Shown: positions 47,003 to 55,587 of the stretch, in pieces
Position numbering within the stretch: the stretch's first letter is position 1
How the letters are laid out: the number at the start of each line of letters is the position of its first letter
NCBI RefSeq assembly: GCF_900603025.1
Contig: NZ_LR026975.1
Location: forward strand, 2,852,001-2,916,000
Length of the DNA stretch: 64,000 nucleotides
From: Mycolicibacterium hassiacum DSM 44199
GTDB lineage: Bacteria; Actinomycetota; Actinomycetes; Mycobacteriales; Mycobacteriaceae
Direction of reading: 5' to 3'
Position numbers and translations under genes: made by a program
Notes under the pieces: generated by a model
Databases searched by the model: none
What the model was told of the DNA's origin: nothing
Seen by the model: only the letters and a program-made list of their open reading frames with translations

Positions 47003-47878
47003 AAACTGCGTAGGGGTTGACTCAGGAAGTGTCATGCCGCGTCGTTTACAGTCGCGCAGCAGATCAGCCCACGACTCGGTCGATTCGCGGTAGCCGTCGG
47101 TGATCGCCACCAGTTCTTTGCGGCCGTCAGCGCGCACGCCCAGCATCACCAGCAAACAGAGTTTTTCCTGGTCCAGGCGGACCTTGAGGTGGATACCGTC
47201 GACCCACAGGTAGACGTAGTCGGTGCCGGACAGGTCCCGGGCGGCGAACGCGCGGGCCTCGTCCTGCCACTGCGCCGTGAGCCGGGTGATCGTGGTGGCC
47301 GACAACCCCGCACCCGAACCCAGGAACTGCTCCAATGCCGGGGTGAAGTCGCTGGTGGACAGCCCGTGCAGGTACAGCAGCGGCAGCACTTCGCTCATCT
47401 GCGGAGACTTGCGCGCCCACGCCGGCAGGATCGCCGAGGAAAACCGTTTCCGCTCACCAGTGTCGGGGTCGACACGTTTGTCGTTGACTCGCGGCGCTTT
47501 GACCTGCACCGCACCGGCTGCGGTCAGCACCTCGCGGGGCTGGTGGTAGCCGTTGCGCACCACCAGCCGGTGCCCGTTGTCGTCGAGCTGATCGGCGTAC
47601 TGGGCCACATACGCGGCGACCTCGGCCTGCAACGCCGCGGCCAGCATTTGCCGGGCACCGTCGCGGACGATCTCATCCAACAACGAGCGACCGGGAGTGT
47701 CGCTGTCGTTGGCGTCCTCGGCGTCGTGAACTACGGTGAGCATGGGCGTACCTTCCCGAACCAGCGCGCCAACGCCGGCTCATGATCGGACCTACTGACA
47801 TTCAGATCATCCTCGGGAAGGTGCGCCCACTTTCACGCCCCCACCCCGAGGCTCATCCACAGGTTCTGATCATTGCTC

Positions 47879-48139
47879 AGTGAGATGCTCAAAACACGTG
47901 TCGCCCACGGCTACTGCGCCCGCCACCAGAGTGCCGGCGCCTGTCCCTATGCCAACATCTGCGAAACCTGCGGCAACTTCGTCACCGGCCCCGAGTTCCA
48001 AGGCGCACTCAAGGCACAACGCAGCGACATCCAAACCCTCGAAGCAGATGCCCGCGCCCGTGGCTGGCTCGACGAAGCCGCCCGCCACCACCGTGTCGCC
48101 GACGCGTTGACCGACCACCTGCACCGCCTCGACCGCTGA
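47879..48139 (+). pseudogene. C-terminal remnant of a tyrosine recombinase/integrase-like gene
   Basis: After the IS256 end the frame reads MLKTRVAHGYCARHQSAGAC then PYANICETCGNFVTGPEFQG and ends HLHRLDR. A cysteine-rich CPYANICExCxNF tail of this kind occurs, as I recall, at the end of transposon-type tyrosine recombinases. The catalytic part is missing because the IS256 end replaces it. The family assignment is an inference from memory of the tail. Confidence 0.55.
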
Positions 48140-48180
48140 CCGAATCGACCACCTGGGGTTGATGCGCCCCCGAGGGCCGG

Positions 48181-48411
48181 ATAATCGAGCGGCTCAACAA
48201 GGAGATCAAACGCCGCGCCGACGTCGTGGAGATCTTCCCCAACCCGGCCGCGTTCCTGCGGTTGGCCACCGCCGTGGTCATCGAAGCCCACGACGAATGG
48301 TAGGTCACCCGCCGCTACCTGTCCGAAGTCTCCATGGCCGAACTGCGCAAAGTCATCGCAGACAAATGCGCCGCCGCTGAACCCGTCGCCGAACAACGCC
48401 AGATCGCCTAG
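48181..48411 (+). pseudogene. 3' remnant of a second IS256/mutator-type transposase
   Basis: The frame reads IERLNKEIKRRADVVEIFPN then PAAFLRLATAVVIEAHDEW, crosses an in-frame TAG (CAG in intact homologues), and continues VTRRYLSEVSMAELRKVIAD to a stop at 48411. NKEIKRRxxVVxIFPN is the C-terminal signature of mutator-type transposases. It belongs to a different lineage from copies 1-4. Confidence 0.75.
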
Positions 48412-48490
48412 CATTCACCACGACTCGTTGATCACCACGCGTGCACCCACGCCGATCCGAAGTCCACCACCCCACGGGACACTGTCCAGG

Positions 48491-48769
48491 ATGGCGCTGT
48501 CACTGAACGCCGCTGATATGACACAACCGGTGTCGAGTCTCGGATACGGCAGCTATGTCTACGCCGACGGCATGATCTGTTTCACTAGCCTCTATCCGAA
48601 CGCGCTCTACAAGCCGGGCTTCTTGCCCAACATCTACTTCTCCTGCGCGGCTCGGGCGAGAGCGATGTCATGGCAGCTCTTGGGCAGCGACTGGGACGAG
48701 GACTCGTTCTCCCTCGAGCACGGGACACTGGGGCGCATAGGTCTGAGCTCGACGGAAGACGACGGTTAG
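48491..48769 (+). CDS. Small hypothetical protein
   Basis: A 92-residue frame reads MALSLNAADMTQPVSSLGYG then SYVYADGMICFTSLYPNALY and ends GLSSTEDDG. Aromatic-rich content and lower GC than the neighbours suggest foreign or decaying DNA. The same frame continues after the stop as RTAFIESYGYAHWDQAQ up to the IS insertion, so the gene may be a broken longer one. I do not recognise it. Confidence 0.35.
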   Translation: MALSLNAADMTQPVSSLGYGSYVYADGMICFTSLYPNALYKPGFLPNIYFSCAARARAMSWQLLGSDWDEDSFSLEHGTLGRIGLSSTEDDG

Positions 48770-48820
48770 CGCACCGCTTTCATCGAAAGTTACGGCTACG
48801 CCCACTGGGATCAAGCTCAG

Positions 48821-50305
48821 GAGCAATGATCAGAACCTGTGGATGAGCCTCGGGGTGGGGGCGTGAAAGTGGGCGCACCTTCCCGAGGATGATCTGAATG
48901 TCAGTAGGTCCGATCATGAGCCGGCGTTGGCGCGCTGGTTCGGGAAGGTACGCCCATGCTCACCGTAGTTCACGACGCCGAGGACGCCAACGGCCACGAG
49001 GCCTCTGGGCGCTCGTTGTTGGATGAGATCGTCCGCGACGGTGCCCGGCAAATGCTGGCCGCGGCGTTGCAGGCCGAGGTCGCCGCGTATGTGGCCCAGT
49101 ACGCCGATCAGCTCGACGACAACGGGCACCGGCTGGTGGTGCGCAACGGCTACCACCAGCCCCGCGAGGTGCTGACCGCAGCCGGTGCGGTGCAGGTCAA
49201 AGCGCCGCGAGTCAACGACAAACGTGTCGACCCCGACACTGGTGAGCGGAAACGGTTTTCCTCGGCGATCCTGCCGGCGTGGGCGCGCAAGTCTCCGCAG
49301 ATGAGCGAAGTGCTGCCGCTGCTGTACCTGCACGGGCTGTCCACCAGCGACTTCACCCCGGCATTGGAGCAGTTCCTGGGTTCGGGTGCGGGGTTGTCGG
49401 CCACCACGATCACCCGGCTCACGGCGCAGTGGCAGGACGAGGCCCGCGCGTTTGCGGCCCGGGACCTGTCCGGCACCGACTACGTCTACCTGTGGGTCGA
49501 CGGTATCCACCTCAAGGTCCGCCTGGACCAGGAAAAACTCTGTTTGCTGGTGATGCTGGGCGTGCGCGCTGACGGCCGCAAAGAACTGGTGGCGATCACC
49601 GACGGCTACCGCGAATCGACCGAGTCGTGGGCTGATCTGCTGCGCGACTGTAAACGACGCGGCATGACCGCCCCAGTGCTCGCGGTCGGCGATGGCGCCT
49701 TGGGGTTTTGGAACGCGGTGCGTGAGGTGTTCCCGGCCACCAAAGAGCAGCGGTGCTGGTTTCATAAGCAGGCTAATGTTCTTGCCGCGCTGCCGAAATC
49801 AGCGCACTCGTCGGCGTTGGCGGCGATCAAGGAGATCTACAACGCCGAGGATATCGACAAGGCCCAGCTCGCGGTCAAAGCCTTCGAGGTCGACTTCGGG
49901 GCCAAGTATCCTAAAGCGGTCGCCAAGATCACCGACGATCTGGACACCCTGCTGGAATTCTACCACTACCCGGCCGAACATTGGATTCACCTACGCACCA
50001 CGAATCCGATCGAAAGCACCTTCGCCACAGTGCGTTTGCGCACCAAGGTCACCAAAGGCCCGGGATCACGCGCGGCCGGACTGGCTATGGCCTACAAGCT
50101 CATCGACGCCGCCGCGGCCCGCTGGCGCGCCGTCAACGCCCCACACCTGGTCGCTTTGGTCCGCGCCGGCGCGGTCTTCCACAAGGGCAAACTGCTCGAA
50201 CGCCCCACCGAGATCACCCCAACACAGCCGCCCACCGACGGCGCCGAACAACCCGGAACGGAGGTCGCCTGAAACACGCCGATCCACAGGTATTGACAAT
50301 TTCTC
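48821..50305 (+). mobile_element. IS256-family element copy 3, complete with 9-bp target duplication
   Basis: The left end GAGCAATGATCAGAACCTG is at 48821, and the right end is the reverse complement of GAGAAATTGTCAATACCTG, at 50305. The imperfect terminal repeats are about 24 bp. The 9-bp direct repeat CAAGCTCAG flanks it at 48812-48820 and 50306-50314. The element is 1485 bp with one intact transposase. This is the reference copy for defining the ends of the others. Confidence 0.95.
48956..50272 (+). CDS. IS256-family (mutator-type) transposase, copy 3
   Basis: The 438-residue transposase is full length. The catalytic acidic residues lie in YLWVDGIHLKVRL (Asp), LAVGDGALGFW (Asp) and RTTNPIESTFATVRLRT (Glu). 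KEQRCWFHKQANVLAALP is the conserved C/H segment. Nothing suggests inactivation. It catalyses cut-and-paste or copy-out transposition through a circular intermediate in this family. Confidence 0.95.
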   Translation: MLTVVHDAEDANGHEASGRSLLDEIVRDGARQMLAAALQAEVAAYVAQYADQLDDNGHRLVVRNGYHQPREVLTAAGAVQVKAPRVNDKRVDPDTGERKRFSSAILPAWARKSPQMSEVLPLLYLHGLSTSDFTPALEQFLGSGAGLSATTITRLTAQWQDEARAFAARDLSGTDYVYLWVDGIHLKVRLDQEKLCLLVMLGVRADGRKELVAITDGYRESTESWADLLRDCKRRGMTAPVLAVGDGALGFWNAVREVFPATKEQRCWFHKQANVLAALPKSAHSSALAAIKEIYNAEDIDKAQLAVKAFEVDFGAKYPKAVAKITDDLDTLLEFYHYPAEHWIHLRTTNPIESTFATVRLRTKVTKGPGSRAAGLAMAYKLIDAAAARWRAVNAPHLVALVRAGAVFHKGKLLERPTEITPTQPPTDGAEQPGTEVA

Positions 50306-50314
50306 CAAGCTCAG

Positions 50315-50639
50315 CAGCGTTTCCCCGTATCGCCGCAGCGGAACCCCCGAGGTCAACGGTCAGGAAACGGTATCGGTGTCCCTGTATCGATGCCGACTCG
50401 TTCGAGATGAATTCCGACGACGGGATGCAGCGTACGCCCGACTCTGACCGTAATTCAGCGTCTGAGCGCTGCGCTTCCGACAGACCGAGCAGCACGACTA
50501 CAGCTGGTTCGAGATCGGCTTCGCTGAGCAGTCAAGGATCGCGGACGCGCGAAGCTCGGCCAGGTCGGTACGGTGGCGTCTCGTCAGGGTCCGTCACCAA
50601 TCACCGCCTGGAATTGCTCTTGGCACGTCAGGCGACGGG
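50315..50639. other. Gap between IS copy 3 and the defence operon
   Basis: The 325-bp stretch has no complete gene. Two short frames look like protein remains: LYRCRLVRDEFRRRDAAYAR before a stop at 50447, and RFRQTEQHDYSWFEIGFAEQ near 50470-50530. They probably derive from a gene cut by the IS insertion. Confidence 0.4.
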
Positions 50640-51368
50640 TCATCGGTTGATGGCTTGTGAGACCGCTTCGCCGACATTCCAGACCTCGTCGGCATCGAGA
50701 CCAGCGACAGGAACTGCCGTCGCGGGGCCGTTCTCATCGAGGTCGAGCATCGCCGCTAAGGGCGTAAACCCTGGATGTCCTTTGACCGCCGGGAAACCGG
50801 TCCAGCAACCAGCAATCAGCAGTTGGCCATCCTTCGCGAAGAACTTGAAGGGCGGATGCCTCCGCCCAAAGGGGTAGACGAACATCGCGCCGCCGGGCCG
50901 TTTCCCGAAATAGAGCCTGACGTGCATTCCCTGAGCAGGCAGCTGACTGTTGGCATCCACCAGAGCGAGAAGTCGCGCCAAGAAGGCGCGGTCGCTGGGG
51001 TCTTCTATAGCCTCGATGAACTCCTCGCGTGTCCAGTCCCTTGACTTCGGCACAAGATGCCTTGGACTGGCGCCTGGCCTTGGCACGTGGTTCACAGCGG
51101 GAAGGGATTTTCCCGTCAACCAGATCCGGAGCCGCTCATGCTTTCCAGCAGAGTCCGGTCCGTAAACCTCGTCTTCGCTGCGCTTGCCAGACCGAGTAAT
51201 GCTGGTGATGTCATCGTCCGCCGAATACTGCACCGTGACGACGACACCATCCTTGCTGAACTCGTCGATCCGACTGGTGTGCTCGAATTGCCAGCCCGAC
51301 TCGACTGCGATGTCGACGGTGTCGGGACGGAATGCTGTTCCTTGGGCCACGTCCTCATTCCTCCCCAT
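50640..51368 (-). CDS. Unknown protein, last gene of the McrBC/DISARM-like operon
   Basis: The 242-residue soluble protein starts MGRNEDVAQGTAFRPDTVDI. It contains GMHVRLYFGKRPGGAMFVYP and PVPRPGASPRHLVP-like segments, but I recognise no domain. ATG 51368 overlaps the end of mcrC by 14 nt, so it is translationally coupled to the defence genes and likely works with them. It has no membrane segment or signal peptide and no obvious nuclease motif. Roles as a McrC partner or a regulator are only guesses. Confidence 0.75.
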   Translation of the reverse strand: MGRNEDVAQGTAFRPDTVDIAVESGWQFEHTSRIDEFSKDGVVVTVQYSADDDITSITRSGKRSEDEVYGPDSAGKHERLRIWLTGKSLPAVNHVPRPGASPRHLVPKSRDWTREEFIEAIEDPSDRAFLARLLALVDANSQLPAQGMHVRLYFGKRPGGAMFVYPFGRRHPPFKFFAKDGQLLIAGCWTGFPAVKGHPGFTPLAAMLDLDENGPATAVPVAGLDADEVWNVGEAVSQAINR

Positions 51369-52566
51369 CTACGAGCGCGCTGGACCCCGCTATTCGACCG
51401 GCCAGCTGGTCGATCTGCCGCAACAGAGCGGCCGGCTCCAACCCTAGATCGAGCGGCCGACAATGAACCGTGACACCTGACCGCTGCACGGTGTGAACCG
51501 CGCCCTCCTCGTTTCCTTTGGCGTAGATCAGGTGGCCTTCGGATAGGCCGAGCACGGTGCAGTAGGCCAACATCTGGTAGAGGTCGGCGTTCGGGAACCC
51601 ATCCGGACGCTCTGCCTTGTACTTGGCGTCGACCACCGCAGTCCTGGAATCGCGATGGCGGGCCAGCAGGTCGGGCTGCATGCCGACGCGACGTTGCTCG
51701 TCCAGGTGCAGAGGCGCCTGCAGTTGGCAGTGCCAGCCGAGGCGATTCAGCGACTCCGCCAGTGCGGTGGTGACGAAGTCCTCGAAGATCTTCCACATGT
51801 CGAACATGTATCCGGTGACCGTGACGTCACCGAGGCGGTGCTCGAACGATTCGGCTGCCAGAACGATCTCGGCGAGCCGCAGTGCGGAGTGGTAGCGGAC
51901 GTTGAGGCGACTCGGCTGCCACCGAGGTGTCGGCGCGCCCCGCGGTGGGACCGAGACCTCCGCCAGCGTGCGGCGCAGCCGTTGCAGAAGTCGTCGTGCG
52001 GGTTCGCTGATCCGCGGAACGGTCAGCAGGCGCAGCGTCGCCATCGTCAGCAGTTGGTTCTCTGCGATATCGGCGGTGAAGTCGTCGTACTGGACCGCGA
52101 TGGGCACCGGAAGCCCGTAGTGACGGCTCATCTGCTCACCGGCCAGGACTCGGCCGCGCAGCACCGGCAGCGCGTCGGTGATCGTGCGGTATCCCTGCAG
52201 CAGCCCCTGTTCGACGGCGTGGCTGGCTAGCCGGGCGAAGGCCTCCGCGACCGCGGGCAGTAGTTCGTCTGCCGCATCGACCCGGATGGGCTCGTCACGC
52301 CAGATCTGTGGGTTTCGGGCGTAGCCCAGCATGAACAGCAGCCGGTTCAGGTCGGTGATCTTGGGACGCACGATGATCTGGCGATCTCCGACGGCGACGG
52401 CTCCCACCTTGCGTGCGGCGACGATGTCGAACAGGCCGTCGTCGAGTGTCGGGGTGACGGTGGCGATCCCCAGATCGTTGAGGGCACGGCACTCCGCACC
52501 GGTGAGCGCGACGGTTTGGGCCGGCCCGCCCTCAGTGAGGATCAGCGGTGTCGGCATCGTCGTCAC
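51355..52566 (-). CDS. mcrC: McrC-like nuclease subunit of a McrBC restriction system
   Basis: The 403-residue protein has the McrC N-terminal region (LFMLGYARNPQIWRDEP, YDDFTADIAENQLLTMATLR) and a C-terminal PD-(D/E)XK nuclease core, GMQPDLLARHRDSR then TAVVDAKYKAERP, followed by LYQMLAYCTVLG. McrC is the endonuclease that McrB ring GTPases activate after binding modified DNA. Its start overlaps mcrB by 35 nt. Confidence 0.9.
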   Translation of the reverse strand: MTTMPTPLILTEGGPAQTVALTGAECRALNDLGIATVTPTLDDGLFDIVAARKVGAVAVGDRQIIVRPKITDLNRLLFMLGYARNPQIWRDEPIRVDAADELLPAVAEAFARLASHAVEQGLLQGYRTITDALPVLRGRVLAGEQMSRHYGLPVPIAVQYDDFTADIAENQLLTMATLRLLTVPRISEPARRLLQRLRRTLAEVSVPPRGAPTPRWQPSRLNVRYHSALRLAEIVLAAESFEHRLGDVTVTGYMFDMWKIFEDFVTTALAESLNRLGWHCQLQAPLHLDEQRRVGMQPDLLARHRDSRTAVVDAKYKAERPDGFPNADLYQMLAYCTVLGLSEGHLIYAKGNEEGAVHTVQRSGVTVHCRPLDLGLEPAALLRQIDQLAGRIAGSSALVDGEE

Positions 52567-54829
52567 CGGTATCGAGCACGGGCAACTCTTCGTCGTCGAC
52601 TGCGGCGGCGGATTTGGCGGCCAGCGCCTTCCACAGTGCCGGCAGCCCGTAACGGCCGGGGACGTCGACGTTGCGGTCCCCGAAGTGGTGTTCCTCCAGC
52701 AGCGGCAGAATGTCGGTGCGCCACATCAGTTCCAGGGCCTTGCCGGTGGGGTCGGTGGCGATCTTCTTCCGCATGAAGTACGACGGCCCGATCTTGAAGT
52801 CGGAGTCGCTGATCCGGGCGTTGAGTTCCTCATGCAGGTCGGCCAGCGTGGTGTCGTATCCGTTGGCGGCCAGCCAGCTGCGCAGGATACCGCTGGTGGG
52901 TTCTTCTGAGGGATGCAGCGGCAGGAAGGCGAACCGTCGGCGCAGCGCGGCGTCGACCAGGGCGATGGAGCGGTCGGCGGTGTTCATGGTGCCGATCACG
53001 AAGATGTTCTTGGGCAACGAGAACGGTTCGGCGCTGTCGGAGGAATACATCAGGTCGATGGCCTGATCGCGATACTCCAGCAGGAAGTACAGCTCACCGA
53101 AGATCTTCGGCAGGTTGCCGCGGTTGATCTCGTCGATGATGAGCACGTAGGCCGCTTCGGGGTTCTCGGCGGCCTTGTCGACCAGGGAACGCAGTGGCCC
53201 GGCCTTCAGGGTGAACCCGATGTGTCCGCCGGCCTCGCCCTGCGGCCGGAATCCCTCGAAGAAATCCTCGTAGGAGTACGCCGGGTGGAACTGGACGAGT
53301 TTGACGTTGGCCTTGTCGGTGACGTGCCAGGCGAGTTGTTGTGCGATGTAGGTCTTTCCCGTTCCGGGCGGCCCGTAGAAGATGATCTGGCGTCGCTCCC
53401 GCAGCAGTTCGACGCAGTCCTGCAACCAGTCCGTACCGACGTGGATTCGGTCGGCCAGTTCTTGGGTTGCGTCGGGCAGGTGGACCTCCACCGGACTCGG
53501 CGGTTGTGGTCTGCGTTCGGCCAGCGCCAGCAGTTGTTCCAGATGCTGGCTGAGGTCGAGGACTTCGCCCTGTGCGCTGAGGCGGGCGGCGATGTCGCTG
53601 GGAACATCCGACCACGGGCAGGGGTGTTCGAACCACTTCACGGAGCGGCGCAGGTTCGACCGTCCGTCGCTGCTCGGGGTGAACTCCGCCGGTCCGGTGA
53701 CGGTGCCGAAATACACCATCCCCTGGCTGATGGTCACCACCAGGTCGCCGGGGTGCATCCGTTTGAGGAACGTGTAGAACTCGTCGAACTTCTCCTGGCG
53801 GGCGGCGTATCCCGAGGAGCGGTAGTCCTCGTCGACGAATGCCTTCAGTTCATCCCGGGTGACGTACGGGTCGATCGGTCGCAGCAGGCTGGCCGCCAGC
53901 GACACCGACTGCTTGGTCCGCCAGATCGGCACCATGTCCTGGCCTTTGACGTTGGACCCGTGCACTTTCCACGCGTGCTGCACCTGATCCGTAGGCTCAG
54001 TGCTCGACGCCGGCTTCTGCCACCGACTGATCCACGGCTCAGCGTAGAGGTCGACGTGCCCACCCTCGGCTTCGGTGATGGCGCCGTAGATGCGCGCCAA
54101 GTCGACGTCGAGATCACCCGACGGCTCGCTCAGATACTCAGCGGCGAGTCCATCACGCAGCGCCGTGCGATGTTCAAGCTTGACGATGGGCAGGAAGAAG
54201 TGCGGAAAAGCGAGGTACAGCAGGGAGTGCCGCTGCGCCACCTGGCCGCTCGGCACCGCACCGACCTCTTCACGGAAGACCAGCGGATCGGCCAGCGCAT
54301 CGCTCCTCCGCTGTTCCGGAAGCGATTTGAAGTGACGCGCCACTTGGATCAGGTAGGCGAGCTGAGCCCACCGGTAGGTGGTGAAGGCCTGACCGCCGTG
54401 GAAGACCCCACCACCGAGCAGGGCGGCTTCGACGTCACCCGGCAGGTCCACCGGCTCGCTGCTCATCTCGAGGACGCTGCGGACCTGCTTGACCTTCAGC
54501 GGACCGCCGACATTGATGATCGGCAGCACATTGAGGATCAACAACTCTGCGAACAACTGCACCACAGTCGGTGACGCACCGGCGAGTTGACGCTTGAGCT
54601 TGTCGAAGAACCCGTCTCCCCCGGTGTCGGGCTTGTCGACGTAGTCACGCTCAAGCACATCCAGATTGGCCAGGGTCCACACAGGCCTATCCGGTGTCAG
54701 CAGTGAACCGTCACCAACGAATCCCACCTCGATCAACCGGCGGCCGACAGCCTCGACCGCCACCGAAGCCTTACGCGCGAACGTTCCGACCTCAACTTCG
54801 GTCAGCTCCGCCTCTCCCCCTGAATTCAC
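52532..54829 (-). CDS. mcrB: McrB-like AAA+ GTPase with modified-base recognition region
   Basis: In this 765-residue protein residues about 290-420 look like an EVE-type reader (GSNVKGQDMVPIWRTKQSVS, HPGDLVVTISQGMVYFGTVT). From about residue 470 there is a McrB-type motor: P-loop FYGPPGTGKTYIAQQLAW, Walker B VLIIDEINRGNLPKIFGELY, the GTPase signature IGTMNTADRSIALVD and the arginine region ALRRRFAF. The N-terminal 280 residues are of unknown role. The GTG start overlaps the stop of the methyltransferase C-terminal fragment (GTGA). Confidence 0.9.
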   Translation of the reverse strand: MNSGGEAELTEVEVGTFARKASVAVEAVGRRLIEVGFVGDGSLLTPDRPVWTLANLDVLERDYVDKPDTGGDGFFDKLKRQLAGASPTVVQLFAELLILNVLPIINVGGPLKVKQVRSVLEMSSEPVDLPGDVEAALLGGGVFHGGQAFTTYRWAQLAYLIQVARHFKSLPEQRRSDALADPLVFREEVGAVPSGQVAQRHSLLYLAFPHFFLPIVKLEHRTALRDGLAAEYLSEPSGDLDVDLARIYGAITEAEGGHVDLYAEPWISRWQKPASSTEPTDQVQHAWKVHGSNVKGQDMVPIWRTKQSVSLAASLLRPIDPYVTRDELKAFVDEDYRSSGYAARQEKFDEFYTFLKRMHPGDLVVTISQGMVYFGTVTGPAEFTPSSDGRSNLRRSVKWFEHPCPWSDVPSDIAARLSAQGEVLDLSQHLEQLLALAERRPQPPSPVEVHLPDATQELADRIHVGTDWLQDCVELLRERRQIIFYGPPGTGKTYIAQQLAWHVTDKANVKLVQFHPAYSYEDFFEGFRPQGEAGGHIGFTLKAGPLRSLVDKAAENPEAAYVLIIDEINRGNLPKIFGELYFLLEYRDQAIDLMYSSDSAEPFSLPKNIFVIGTMNTADRSIALVDAALRRRFAFLPLHPSEEPTSGILRSWLAANGYDTTLADLHEELNARISDSDFKIGPSYFMRKKIATDPTGKALELMWRTDILPLLEEHHFGDRNVDVPGRYGLPALWKALAAKSAAAVDDEELPVLDTGDDDADTADPH

Positions 54830-55587
54830 CGTTCACCTGCCTCATCGAACGGCGACACATAGGGCACACCGGTTTTCTCAGCCTCCGCCATCGCGTCATA
54901 GATCTCCAGAATCAACCGCTTGGTGCGGTATTCGCCATGCGCGGCGATGTCCTTTCGCTTGACGATCGGGAAGGTCTCCATGATGTAGTCGACGTCATCG
55001 CGGTCGATGCCGTAGAGGCGGAAGAAGGCAGCGTCGAGTTCAGCCCGAACCGAAGGCCGTTCATCAGGCCTATATTTAGTGGAGTAAAGCAAGTTAGTTC
55101 GCACTAAAATCCATTCACGCAGCACAGAATCCGACCAAGCGGGGATCTCCCCAAATGACCTTGGAGGGACAATTGGCAGCTGCGAAACAGTACCGAAAGT
55201 CATATTCTGACCACCCAACTTCTGACGCGCACAGTAGTCCACAACAAACATGCTCATTGTTGTTGTCAAGAGTGAAACGTCTACGTCAGTCAGGATTACT
55301 GGCAAACTATTACCAACGGCGGAATAAGGGAACTGGGCGGCTATCAGCGTGCGCTCATTTGTGGCGTTGCTTATCCAGCGGTAACCCGCCAATTCGAGGC
55401 CGCGACGACTGGCCGGTACCTTTACATCCACCTCAACCTTATTGACCCAATACCTTGGCTGAATCACGAATTTTGGATCCAACTTCTCAAGCACTGTCAC
55501 ATCACGAGAAGAACCATCAGCATCGAAAGTCGCCCAACGCCAATCGAAATGGTGAATCATCTTGCCCTCGTAAAGGGGAAGCATCTG
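54826..55587 (-). pseudogene. C-terminal part of the split adenine methyltransferase
   Basis: The frame enters from the IS end and reads QMLPLYEGKMIHHFDWRWAT then FDADGSSRDVTVLE. It ends EAEKTGVPYVSPFDEAGER, about 253 residues. LPLYEGKMIHHFD is typical of the segment that follows the catalytic core in PglX/type IIG-like methyltransferases. This part should hold target recognition. ATG 55584 could start a separate protein, so a split enzyme is possible. It ends in a GTGA overlap with mcrB. Confidence 0.85.

Larger units (their letters stand above)
45535..47030 (+). mobile_element. IS110-family insertion sequence inside IS256 copy 2
   Basis: Comparison with intact copy 3 shows the target GGCGGTCATGCC. 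Here GTCA occurs at both junctions (45535-45538 and 47031-47034), so the element is about 1496 bp and carries one copy of the shared core. There are no terminal inverted repeats, as expected for IS110. The layout is a 234-bp non-coding left end, the transposase gene and a 28-bp right end. This matches IS110-group elements whose left end encodes a bridge RNA. Confidence 0.88.
44931..47743 (-). pseudogene. IS256-family transposase (copy 2), split by IS110
   Basis: The N-terminal part (47743 down to 47031) starts MLTVVHDAEDANDSDTPGRS and ends at CKRRGM. The C-terminal part (45538 down to 44931) resumes at TAPVLAVGDGALGFW and ends GAEQPGTEVA. The break falls just before the second catalytic Asp (VGDGA). 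The transposase is inactive. Confidence 0.85.
44899..47878 (-). mobile_element. IS256-family element copy 2, interrupted by an IS110-family element
   Basis: The 3' terminus GAGGAATTGTCAAGACCTG is at 44899 and the 5' terminus (reverse complement of GAGCAATGATCAGAACCTG) ends at 47878. With the IS110 element removed it is almost identical to copy 3. The flanks (CCAGCGAT, AGTGAGATG) show no target duplication. Its left side abuts the broken copy 1, so the junction arose by recombination or deletion rather than simple insertion. Confidence 0.88.

Noticed and set aside
44890..47887. Target-site duplication around IS256 copy 2
   Set aside because: The 9-mers next to the two ends do not match, so no duplication is claimed.
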